Positions 7,758 through 14,803 are shown, counted from the first letter of the stretch. The stretch: 15,017 nucleotides of DNA from Ruminococcus sp. (GCA_014799765.1 JAAVHK010000147.1:1-15017); one strand, 5' to 3'. Notes: generated from the letters alone by a model not told the origin. Numbers and translations: made by a program.

Positions 7758-9056
7758 TTAGTCGTGAAGTTTTCTCCGGTCAATAACTCGGACTGCTTTT
7801 CCCTCGCTTCTCGTAATGGACTTCGGTTCAACAAGGTGTACTTTCGGACTTATTCCTAACATTGTTTTTATCGCAACAGCTAACGATTTTTCACTGTCTC
7901 TGACGTCGCCGGAAACCTGCTCCGGATTCATTTCAACGCTTATGTCAAGAGTATCTGTATTATTGACACGGTCAACTTCTATGAGATAGTTAGGCGTATA
8001 ACCTTGTTCAATAAGTACGGTTTCTATCTGACTGGGGAATACATTTACACCTCTGATAATAAGCATATCATCACTTCTGCCCATAGGTTTGGACATCTTT
8101 ATAAGAGTACGTCCGCATGAACACTTTTTCCGTGTAAGTACACATAAATCACGTGTACGATAACGGAGCAGGGGGAATGCCTCTTTGGTTATACTTGTGA
8201 AAACAAGTTCACCTGTTTCGCCATCCGGAAGTACTTCTTCTGTTTCGGGGTTTATTATCTCCGGTATGAAATGGTCTTCATTGATATGCATTCCGGTCTG
8301 TTCTGAACACTCAAACGATACCCCCGGACCGCTTGTTTCGGTAAGTCCGTAAATATCGTAAGCCTTTATGCCTAACGACTTTTCTATAGAACGTCTCATT
8401 TCTTCAGTCCACGGTTCAGCACCGAAAATACCGGCTTTAAGTTTTATATCGTCGGTAGTATAACCCATATCGTGCAGAGTTTCGCCGATATACGCCGCAT
8501 ACGAAGGTGTACAGCACAGAATTGTAGACTGAAGGTCACGCATAAATTGTATCTGTCTTTCGGTATTTCCCGAAGACATCGGCAACGTAAGACAACCTAC
8601 CTTATGCGAACCGCCATTCAGTCCAGGACCACCAGTGAAAAGTCCGTAACCGTAGCATACCTGACATACATCTTCATTAGTACCGCCTACCGCCGTAATG
8701 GCTCTTGCACAACAGTCCTCCCATAAGTCGATGTCATTCTGCGTATAGAACGCTACAACACGTCTGCCTGTAGTTCCGCTTGTTGACTGTATTCTTACAC
8801 ATTCGGACAAGGGTTTTGCAAGAAGTCCATACGGGTAGGCATCACGTAAATCAGACTTTGTCAGAAACGGCAGTTTATGTAAATCTTCTGTGGACTTTAT
8901 ATCTTCCGGAGTTACGCCTTTTTCGTCCATGAGGTTACGATAATAAGGTACATTTTCGTAAACGTGTTTCACCTGTTTTACAAGTCTTTCGTCCTGTAAC
9001 TTCTTCATATCCTCACGGGACATACATTCAATTTCTTCATTCCAATATCTTTCCAT
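7758..9056 (-). CDS. paaK: Phenylacetate--CoA ligase (AMP-forming)
   Basis: This 432-residue cytoplasmic ANL-superfamily enzyme activates phenylacetate (or another arylacetate) with ATP and CoA through an acyl-adenylate. Visible motifs are the phosphate loop STSGTTGRRV (91-100), YGLTE (236-240), YRTRDL (299-304) followed by a Cys-rich KKCSCGR (310-316), the hinge region GRSDDMLIIRGVNVFPSQIE (326-345) and the catalytic lysine Lys420 in EGKAVRV. Length is typical of PaaK. The start follows AAAGGAGG. With iorA and iorB on the same strand, the likely pathway links arylacetate, arylacetyl-CoA and arylpyruvate. In rumen cocci the reductive direction supplies phenylalanine from phenylacetate, which I infer here. 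Exact aryl specificity cannot be read from sequence. Confidence 0.95.
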   Translation of the reverse strand: MERYWNEEIECMSREDMKKLQDERLVKQVKHVYENVPYYRNLMDEKGVTPEDIKSTEDLHKLPFLTKSDLRDAYPYGLLAKPLSECVRIQSTSGTTGRRVVAFYTQNDIDLWEDCCARAITAVGGTNEDVCQVCYGYGLFTGGPGLNGGSHKVGCLTLPMSSGNTERQIQFMRDLQSTILCCTPSYAAYIGETLHDMGYTTDDIKLKAGIFGAEPWTEEMRRSIEKSLGIKAYDIYGLTETSGPGVSFECSEQTGMHINEDHFIPEIINPETEEVLPDGETGELVFTSITKEAFPLLRYRTRDLCVLTRKKCSCGRTLIKMSKPMGRSDDMLIIRGVNVFPSQIETVLIEQGYTPNYLIEVDRVNNTDTLDISVEMNPEQVSGDVRDSEKSLAVAIKTMLGISPKVHLVEPKSITRSEGKAVRVIDRRKLHD

Positions 9057-9079
9057 TGATTTATATTCCTCCTTTATTA

Positions 9080-9622
9080 TTAATCAAGTTTTCCACTAAA
9101 TTCTTTTGGATATGTTTCTCTAAGGCTATTTGTATATTTTCCAAGGCTTCTGATTAAACGTCCTAAATCTTTTTTACATTCCTTTTCAAGACCATGCTTT
9201 TTCATATGTTTTATAAGTTCTGAATCTGCATTGTCTCCTTTTACACCAAACATCAGATTACCTAAGTCACATAAAATATCAGGCATATTATAGATGTGTT
9301 TTTTAGAAAGCAATTTTGTTTTATTAAACTCTTCTCTTATTTTTTCTTTTGCTTCTGTGTATTCTTCGGCATATCTTTTATTATCATATACACAATATGA
9401 AGAATAATCATTGTTATTTCCAATATCATCAAATATACAGACATAAACCCATATAGTATATGCATCATTAATTTTTATAACACTTTTCTTACTACTTCTA
9501 TATACTTTCTCAGATAAATCATTTAAATATTTTTCCAGTTTGTATATAACTCTTCCTTTACTTGTGCCTGCTATTTTCCTGACAATCTTATATGCCTCTG
9601 CACTTTCAAATGGTGTCATCAT
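9080..9622 (-). CDS. Unrecognised AT-rich protein translationally coupled to iorB (orf180)
   Basis: This is a 180-residue, Lys- and Tyr-rich protein of mixed alpha/beta look with no signal peptide, membrane segment or motif I recognise. Its ATG (9622-9620) overlaps the iorB TGA in the arrangement ATGA, with GGAAGG about nine bases before it; a second ATG follows immediately. The gene is more AT-rich than its neighbours: bases 9421-9480 hold about 13 G/C of 60, against about 28 of 60 in paaK at 8701-8760. That suggests a separate origin although it is embedded between iorB and paaK. It might regulate or accompany the oxidoreductase, or be a passenger inserted without breaking the operon. Confidence 0.8.
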   Translation of the reverse strand: MMTPFESAEAYKIVRKIAGTSKGRVIYKLEKYLNDLSEKVYRSSKKSVIKINDAYTIWVYVCIFDDIGNNNDYSSYCVYDNKRYAEEYTEAKEKIREEFNKTKLLSKKHIYNMPDILCDLGNLMFGVKGDNADSELIKHMKKHGLEKECKKDLGRLIRSLGKYTNSLRETYPKEFSGKLD

Positions 9623-10194
9623 ACATAATTCCTTCCCAGTGCAAACGCCTTTTTATTCAGGTCAAGAAATTTAGGCGGTACGCATTTTTCAAGAGCGTTC
9701 TGCCATACTTCTTCCGGAAAATCCATTTTTGAAGCGAGTACGCCCATAAGTACCACGTTTGAAGCCTTTGAAGTTCCTGCCTGTTCCGCCAGTGTGAGAG
9801 CGTCAACCGCTGTTACATCTGCACCTGCTCCGGTGAGTTTTTCCACGATATTTTCCGGATATTCCGCCATACCGGTTATGACTGGCATAGGGTCAACCCT
9901 CTGGACTGATGTTATAAGATGTCCGCCCTTTTTAAGATATGGTAAAGCCCTTGCGGATTCGAGTAATTCAAAAGATATTATTATATCTGCCTCACCCTTT
10001 TCGACTATCGGAGAATAAACCTTTTCGCCGTATCTGACATAAGTCACTACAGAACCCCCACGCTGTGACATTCCATGTACTTCGCTTACCTTGACATCAT
10101 AGCCCTGCGAAAGAAGTACATTTCCTATAATCCTTGACGCAAGCAAAGAACCCTGTCCGCCTACGCCGACTATCATAATTGATTTTGTTTCCAT
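9619..10194 (-). CDS. iorB: Indolepyruvate:ferredoxin oxidoreductase, beta subunit
   Basis: The 191-residue protein is the gamma-domain type (pyruvate/ketoisovalerate oxidoreductase) subunit that pairs with IorA. The nucleotide-type loop GVGGQG (10-15) and SEVHGMSQRGGSVVTYVRYG (37-56) are diagnostic. Together IorAB converts arylpyruvates (indole-, phenyl-, hydroxyphenylpyruvate) with CoA to arylacetyl-CoA, CO2 and reduced ferredoxin, or runs in reverse as a reductive carboxylase. Length is full. AAGGAG precedes the ATG. It is separated from iorA by orf129 and the membrane gene orf191, although the two subunits are needed in equal amounts and are normally adjacent. Its stop overlaps the start of orf180. 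Confidence 0.95.
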   Translation of the reverse strand: METKSIMIVGVGGQGSLLASRIIGNVLLSQGYDVKVSEVHGMSQRGGSVVTYVRYGEKVYSPIVEKGEADIIISFELLESARALPYLKKGGHLITSVQRVDPMPVITGMAEYPENIVEKLTGAGADVTAVDALTLAEQAGTSKASNVVLMGVLASKMDFPEEVWQNALEKCVPPKFLDLNKKAFALGRNYV

Positions 10195-10214
10195 ATAATA
10201 AACTCCTTAAAATT

Positions 10215-10790
10215 TCACATGATTTTTGCAAAAAATAAAAAACCGCCAAAACCTCCGAATACTATGCTCTTGACAAGCGATGATATGTATTTTCCTTTCA
10301 TTTCAAGATTTTCAAGCAGTGTGCCGAAATTTGAAAAACACTCGCCGAAAGTCGCTTCCTTTATGCCGAAAGTCTCCGTAAATAGCTGATTATATAAATC
10401 GTCCGTAATCATTCCGTCTGCGTCTGTCCTTGAAATATCAGGGTTTTCAGCTATAATTGCATCTATCATTTTTTCCCTGAACGTCGGAAGATATTCACTT
10501 AATAAATCTGACATTTCCATTGTCCAGACGATTTTTTCGGATATGAGTATGGCAGTAATGAAAACCACACCACATATAATCAGCAAAACCAGCGGTGATA
10601 AATCGCTGTCTCCTGCAAAAAAACTGCACAGGAAAACCACTCCCATTGCTATAGCCATTCCCGAAACCAAAGTTATAAAGCCCAATTTTCCAAAGATTAT
10701 CCAGATAGCCATCCCCGGCAACGCACCTATAACAGCTCCGAAAAGTGCCTTTAATGCGGTAAGGACTTTTGAGCCATCATAATCTTCCAT
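10215..10790 (-). CDS. Unrecognised membrane protein (orf191)
   Basis: The 191-residue protein has three hydrophobic helices near the N-terminus (about 15-33, 36-58, 66-88), a soluble helical region (90-168) with acidic patches, and a fourth short Gly/Phe-rich hydrophobic segment at the C-terminus (about 170-190). No transporter or enzyme motif is recognised. The ribosome binding site GAGGAG lies inside the last codons of orf129, whose stop is only five bases upstream, so the two genes are translated as a pair. It sits between iorA and iorB on the same strand, which is unusual because the oxidoreductase is a soluble complex. Confidence 0.78.
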   Translation of the reverse strand: MEDYDGSKVLTALKALFGAVIGALPGMAIWIIFGKLGFITLVSGMAIAMGVVFLCSFFAGDSDLSPLVLLIICGVVFITAILISEKIVWTMEMSDLLSEYLPTFREKMIDAIIAENPDISRTDADGMITDDLYNQLFTETFGIKEATFGECFSNFGTLLENLEMKGKYISSLVKSIVFGGFGGFLFFAKIM

Positions 10791-10795
10791 AAAAT

Positions 10796-11185
10796 TTATA
10801 TCTCCTCGTTATTGTATAATATATCAATTTCACCGTCAACAAATCCGATTCCTGCCGGAAATTTTTTCAGAATATCATTCTGTGCTATATATCCGGAAAT
10901 CATATCCGTTACAAACTTCTGAAACGTTTCACGGCTTTTGTCGTCTTCGTCGGAAGTATCGACAAAAAACAAGTCTTCTTCAGATGACCATACTTCATAA
11001 CAAGCCCATTCGTCATCATCGGGGTCAAATCTGTCCGACGCTATAAGCTGTACGCTATAAATATTATCGTCTTCTTCATAGAGATTGAAGTTGAATGCCT
11101 TTGTATCTTCCGGCATATCATTTTTTTCAAGCATATTGTCAATCCATTCCACAAAACTGTTGTATATTTCTTCGTAATTCTTCAT
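10796..11185 (-). CDS. Unrecognised acidic protein (orf129)
   Basis: The protein has 129 residues from the ATG at 11183-11185, chosen because TTAAGGAGAG precedes it. An upstream ATG at 11209 would add eight residues that simply encode this ribosome binding site. It is very acidic and aromatic (for example YEEDDNIYSVQL and FDPDDDEWACYEVW), with no signal or membrane segment. The overall look, a small acidic alpha/beta protein, resembles immunity-type proteins of toxin systems, but I do not recognise the family and no toxin gene is seen in the window. It is the first gene after the inverted-repeat element and its predicted internal promoter. Confidence 0.78.
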   Translation of the reverse strand: MKNYEEIYNSFVEWIDNMLEKNDMPEDTKAFNFNLYEEDDNIYSVQLIASDRFDPDDDEWACYEVWSSEEDLFFVDTSDEDDKSRETFQKFVTDMISGYIAQNDILKKFPAGIGFVDGEIDILYNNEEI

Positions 11186-11210
11186 ATAAAAAACTCTCCT
11201 TAAAATCAAC

Positions 11211-11335
11211 GGTGACGGAAGTGACGTATAATTACTATTTTTAAACTTCTTTACAACAGAATATATAATATATATATAATATAATCAAGTAGAATTAAGT
11301 TATAAATGACGTTTTATCCGTCACCAAGCGTCACC
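11211..11335. repeat. Inverted-repeat (MITE-like) element between iorA and orf129
   Basis: GGTGACGGA (11211-11219) is matched by its exact reverse complement TCCGTCACC (11317-11325), bounding 115 bp with an AT-rich core. The left arm continues with a second GTGACG (11221-11226). The right arm is followed by another CGTCACC (11329-11335), and ATGACG lies just inside it. So four or five copies of a GTGACG-type core flank an (AT)n middle at 11260-11285. No open reading frame is inside and no clear target-site duplication is seen. It could be a small non-autonomous transposable element, a repeat family, or a regulator site array. Confidence 0.5.
11260..11288 (-). promoter_or_regulatory. Predicted internal promoter for orf129-orf191-iorB-orf180-paaK
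   Basis: On the minus strand TTGATT (11283-11288) and TATATT (11260-11265) are separated by 17 bases. Several overlapping TATA-like boxes exist in this AT tract, so the exact site is uncertain. It lies about 75 bases before orf129, inside the inverted-repeat element, and would allow iorB and paaK to be transcribed apart from iorA. Confidence 0.4.
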
Positions 11336-11346
11336 ATAAAAATCTG

Positions 11347-13077
11347 TCATCTTATAGCGGAAAATTTACACTGTTCCTGACATATTCCGCAACCTACACA
11401 TTGTGTATGGTCTATGACCGCTTTTCTGTCCTTTATTGATATTGCCGGACATCCCAGTTTCATACAAGCCTTACAGCCTATGCACTTCTCACTGTCGACG
11501 GCAAACGGCGGATTATGCTTGACATATTTCAGTAATGCACACGGTCTGCGAGATATTATTACAGAGGCTTCTTCGGCGGAAAGTTCTTCCTTTATGACCT
11601 TTTCGGTCTCCGCAAGGCTGTAAGGGTCAACAACTCTTACACGCTTTATGCCTAACGATTTACAGAGTTCCTCAAGATTTACGGCGTATGCGGGGTCACC
11701 TTTGAGATTTTTTCCTGTTGTGGGATTCTGCTGATGTCCTGTCATGCCGGTAATTGAATTATCAAGTATTATGACAGTAGAATCTGAATTGTTATAGGCG
11801 ATATTTACAAGACCTGTCATTCCGGAGTGCATGAAAGTCGAATCACCAATTACTGCTACGCTTTTATGTTCGGATTCCGCACCTCTTGCCTTATTGAAGC
11901 CATGTAATGCCGATATTGATGCACCCATACATATCGTAGTGTCCATGGCGTTCAAAGGTGCAACCGCTCCGAGTGTATAACAGCCTATATCTCCGGAAAC
12001 CATAACACCCAGTTTCTTTAGGCAATAAAACAATCCCCTGTGCGGACACCCTGCACACATTACCGGCGGTCTGACCGGTATATTTTCCGGAAATTCGGAA
12101 TATTCTTTCTTTTCATTAAGTAACTTTTCAGCTATCACAGACTGCGGAAGCTCTCCAATACAGCTGAAAATTTCCTTGCCCTGAATGTTGTTCACACCGA
12201 TATTTCTGCAATGCTGTTCAATAATGCCGTCGAGTTCTTCTATTATGTAAATTTTTTCGTATTTTTCGGCAAACTCCTGAATAAGTCTGACCGGCATCGG
12301 ATTGACCATACCTAATTTAAGTACAGATGCTTTATTCCCTAATGCTTCTTTCGTATACTGATAGCAAGCACCGTTAGTTATTACTCCGAACTCTGCATTT
12401 TCGGAAATTTCAACCCTGTTCAGCGGTGAAGTTTCCGCATATTCCGTGAGTTTCTTTGTACGTTCTTCCACAAAAACGTGTCTGCCCTTTGCGTATGCCG
12501 GCATCATTACGTACTTCTGCGGAGTTTTAGTATATTCTTTTAATTCAATTTCCTGTCGTTCTTCCGGACAGACTATACTCTGTGAATGTGCTACACGTGT
12601 TGACATTCTCACGATAACCGGAGTATCGAAATTTTCGGAAATCTCAAACGCCAGCTTTACAAAATCCTTACATTCCGCACTGTCTGAGGGTTCAAGCATA
12701 GGGACTTTTGAGGCTATCGCATGATGTCTGCTGTCCTGTTCGTTCTGTGAGGAGTGCATACCCTGGTCATCTGCAACAGCTATGACCAATCCGGCATTTA
12801 CTCCGCTATATGACGCCGTATATAAAGGGTCTGACGCTACATTAAGTCCGACGTGTTTCATACCGCAGAAACTTCTTGCACCGGCTATCGACGCACCTAA
12901 AGCAACCTCTAAAGCTACTTTTTCATTCGGTGACCATTCAGCATAAACTTCTTCATATTTAGCGACTTCTTCTGTTATCTCCGTGGACGGCGTACCAGGA
13001 TAACTTGATACAACCTTACAACCAGCTTCATAGAGACCTCTTGCGAAGGCTTCATTACCTAACATTAATTTTTTCAT
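11347..13077 (-). CDS. iorA: Indolepyruvate:ferredoxin oxidoreductase, alpha subunit
   Basis: The 576-residue subunit carries the thiamine diphosphate site and iron-sulfur clusters. In order: an N-terminal pyrimidine-binding domain with SSYPGTPSTEI (24-34), EWSPNEKVALEVALGAS (47-63) and the conserved ADDQGMHSSQNEQDSR (102-117); a central transketolase-C-like region; CAGCPHRG (341-348); the TPP/metal motif from GDSTF (411-415) to LDNSITGMTG (438-447); and two [4Fe-4S] ferredoxin motifs, Cys532/535/538/543 and Cys560/563/566/570. It works with IorB on arylpyruvates in the cytoplasm. The ATG follows GAAAGGA. Its first 23 bases overlap the end of orf239, so the two are coupled. The 161 bases after its stop hold the inverted-repeat element and no clear terminator. 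Confidence 0.97.
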   Translation of the reverse strand: MKKLMLGNEAFARGLYEAGCKVVSSYPGTPSTEITEEVAKYEEVYAEWSPNEKVALEVALGASIAGARSFCGMKHVGLNVASDPLYTASYSGVNAGLVIAVADDQGMHSSQNEQDSRHHAIASKVPMLEPSDSAECKDFVKLAFEISENFDTPVIVRMSTRVAHSQSIVCPEERQEIELKEYTKTPQKYVMMPAYAKGRHVFVEERTKKLTEYAETSPLNRVEISENAEFGVITNGACYQYTKEALGNKASVLKLGMVNPMPVRLIQEFAEKYEKIYIIEELDGIIEQHCRNIGVNNIQGKEIFSCIGELPQSVIAEKLLNEKKEYSEFPENIPVRPPVMCAGCPHRGLFYCLKKLGVMVSGDIGCYTLGAVAPLNAMDTTICMGASISALHGFNKARGAESEHKSVAVIGDSTFMHSGMTGLVNIAYNNSDSTVIILDNSITGMTGHQQNPTTGKNLKGDPAYAVNLEELCKSLGIKRVRVVDPYSLAETEKVIKEELSAEEASVIISRRPCALLKYVKHNPPFAVDSEKCIGCKACMKLGCPAISIKDRKAVIDHTQCVGCGICQEQCKFSAIR

Positions 13078-13774
13078 TATATTTTTCCTTTCGTATTAAT
13101 TTTTTAATTTCTTCAACACTAACGGATTTTATTTCATTGTCGCACATTACGTAAAGCCTGTTATCTTCCCATTTCATGAAATAAATACTATACTTACAAT
13201 TAAAAATATTGCGTATGTTTATTAAATACGGATTAAAATTAAGCGGGTCTGAAAAATCACCCACCATTACGTCATAAGGAGAAGCCCAGTAACAACCGCC
13301 ATATGCAATGAGATTGGATTCCCTGTCATAGTGAATATCAGTTACTATAAAAGATTCTCCGCACCTATATTTATCATCATGTTCATAACCCTCGGGAATA
13401 TAGTTGTACACTTCTAAAGTGTCAACATCAAGAAAACTGATTCCGTACAGGTCAATATGAAACGGATAATATCTGTGACCGTTTTTGTGATGTATAATTT
13501 CTGTAAACGGTCTTGTATGGTCATAATAACAATAGTATTCATATATTGTACTGTCTGCATTTTTCAAAGTTACTTTCTGTGCAGAAATGAATACTTTATG
13601 ACTTTTACTTTGCCGTTCTTCCTCATAGGTACTGATTTCAAGGGAAAAATCGTCCGGCAATTCATAATTTTCTGTTTCAGAAAGAAATTTATCGTCTATT
13701 ACATAACGCTTACTTTCAATAAATTCATTATATTCTTTACTGCCGTAAATATTCTTATATGAAAATCTGTTCAT
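13055..13774 (-). CDS. Unrecognised soluble protein between HAD phosphatase and iorA (orf239)
   Basis: The 239-residue, Tyr/Asp-rich protein has no signal peptide or membrane helix and looks mainly beta-stranded. A distinctive stretch, SNLIAYGGCYWASPYDVM (153-170) followed by VGDFSDPLNFNPY, and an earlier YDHTRPFTEI (84-93) look like conserved motifs of a hypothetical family, but I cannot name it. The ribosome binding site GGGAGA lies within the last codons of the HAD gene, only two bases separate the genes, and its end overlaps iorA by 23 bases. It is thus locked into the operon. Base composition is AT-rich compared with iorA. Confidence 0.8.
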   Translation of the reverse strand: MNRFSYKNIYGSKEYNEFIESKRYVIDDKFLSETENYELPDDFSLEISTYEEERQSKSHKVFISAQKVTLKNADSTIYEYYCYYDHTRPFTEIIHHKNGHRYYPFHIDLYGISFLDVDTLEVYNYIPEGYEHDDKYRCGESFIVTDIHYDRESNLIAYGGCYWASPYDVMVGDFSDPLNFNPYLINIRNIFNCKYSIYFMKWEDNRLYVMCDNEIKSVSVEEIKKLIRKEKYNEKINVR

Positions 13775-13776
13775 AA

Positions 13777-14610
13777 TTATCTCCCATAGTTTTCAGCAAG
13801 CCACTTTGCAATACCGTCATCATTATTTGAAAGTGCAATAAAATCAGCCATTTCTTTCAATTCCGGTACGGCATTCCCGACAGCTATCTTTATATCGGAT
13901 TCAGAAAACATTTTCATGTCATTGAGATTATCCCCGAAACATATTACTTCGTCGAAACCGTATTCACTCCGGAGATATTTTATTCCGTTCGCCTTTGAAG
14001 CACTTCCGGAAAAAATTTCAAGATAATACTTACCTGTGTATGTATCACGATAAAATGCATAGTCCGTACCCTCTGTGACAGATACCGCTTCTTTTACCGG
14101 AAAAAGTTCCTGATATTCGCCGGTTACCGTAAAATATACCGTCTTGTCGTCGGCGACTTCTGACAAATCACCGCACTGTATGAACGGCTTGTTATAATTA
14201 TTCTTACGTGATTCCGCAAAACTCCGCATGACATTTGAGTTAATCTCCGTGAAATATGCTTTAAGTATATTATCTTCAATTCTGTATATGAAACAGTTAA
14301 GATTATTTTTCCTGAAAATATCTGCTATTTCAAGAGATTTACTATAATCTATATAATTATTTACAATATATCTGTTTTCTGAAATATCATATATACTTAC
14401 GCCGTTCATGAGTATGCACGGAACATTTATATTAATTCCGGCTGTAATTGGCTTTGCAGAATATACTGACCTTGCCGTTGCAAATGTAAAATAAATTCCC
14501 TCTTCAATCAGGGAATTTATTATTTTTCCGGTATTTACCGAAACTTTACCGCTACTGTCAAGTAATGTGCCGTCAAGGTCTGTAATATAAAGACGTTTAA
14601 TAATTATCAC
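13777..14610 (-). CDS. Cof-type HAD-superfamily phosphatase, with non-ATG start
   Basis: The protein is full length at about 275 residues and of HAD subfamily IIB. All four HAD motifs are present: nucleophile block DLDGTLLD (11-18, counted from the GTG), TAR (45-47), Lys206 in SKANGIKYL and GDNLND (226-231). Such enzymes dephosphorylate sugar phosphates, flavin or pyridoxal phosphates; specificity is set by the cap and cannot be read here. The start is odd: the only standard start codon, GTG at 14610, overlaps the GGAGG ribosome binding site, and an in-frame stop lies at 14629-14631. Initiation at ATT 14599-14601, eight bases after GGAGG, would give a start like the usual family pattern M-K-R-L-Y. 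It is the first gene of the operon leading into orf239 and iorA. Confidence 0.9.
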   Translation of the reverse strand: MIIIKRLYITDLDGTLLDSSGKVSVNTGKIINSLIEEGIYFTFATARSVYSAKPITAGININVPCILMNGVSIYDISENRYIVNNYIDYSKSLEIADIFRKNNLNCFIYRIEDNILKAYFTEINSNVMRSFAESRKNNYNKPFIQCGDLSEVADDKTVYFTVTGEYQELFPVKEAVSVTEGTDYAFYRDTYTGKYYLEIFSGSASKANGIKYLRSEYGFDEVICFGDNLNDMKMFSESDIKIAVGNAVPELKEMADFIALSNNDDGIAKWLAENYGR

Positions 14611-14614
14611 CTCC
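14599..14614 (-). promoter_or_regulatory. Ribosome binding site and probable ATT start of the HAD gene
   Basis: Minus strand: GGAGG (14614-14610), eight bases, then ATT (14601-14599) AAA CGT. The GTG at 14610-14608 shares its G with the ribosome binding site and has no other one upstream. ATA at 14607-14605 and ATT at 14604-14602 are further candidates with closer spacing. Confidence 0.5.
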
Positions 14615-14630
14615 GGATAGCAATGAATTT

Positions 14631-14658
14631 ATTATAACATAATTTTTTAAAAAAACAA
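14631..14658 (-). promoter_or_regulatory. Predicted promoter of the HAD-orf239-iorA transcript
   Basis: On the minus strand TATAAT (14631-14636) is preceded by TGT, giving an extended -10 box. A partial -35 TTGTTT lies at 14653-14658 with 16-base spacing. Transcription would start near 14624, giving a leader of only about ten bases before GGAGG. Confidence 0.65.
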
Positions 14659-14713
14659 AGTATCTGTATAAAATATCTGAAATTTTCGTCATATCTCACA
14701 AATATAAGTGTAA

Positions 14714-14729
14714 TATAATGTACATTATA
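14714..14729. promoter_or_regulatory. 16-bp perfect palindrome, possible operator
   Basis: TATAATGTACATTATA is exactly self-complementary and lies in the divergent region, about 18 bases before the -35 box of the plus-strand gene and about 55 bases before the -35 box of the HAD operon. It resembles a dimeric repressor site of the TATAATGTA type. It also provides a TATAAT on each strand. Confidence 0.45.
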
Positions 14730-14747
14730 ACTAATCATAAACCAGTA

Positions 14748-14775
14748 TTGACAAATCAAGAAAATATGTTAAAAT
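14748..14775 (+). promoter_or_regulatory. Strong predicted promoter of the right-edge gene
   Basis: TTGACA (14748-14753) is a perfect -35 box. After 16 bases comes TAAAAT (14770-14775) with TGT directly before it, an extended -10 box. The leader is about 20 bases and ends in AGGAGG (14791-14796). Confidence 0.8.
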
Positions 14776-14803
14776 ATAGTCATAAACAAAAGGAGGTTCA
14801 AAA

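Noticed and set aside
7748..7834. 29-residue N-terminal extension of the DUF1963 protein
   Set aside because: It overlaps the end of paaK in another frame and has no ribosome binding site, while AAGGAG stands before the ATG at 7747.
11186..11209. Eight-residue extension of orf129
   Set aside because: The extension itself encodes the AAGGAGAG ribosome binding site of the ATG at 11185.
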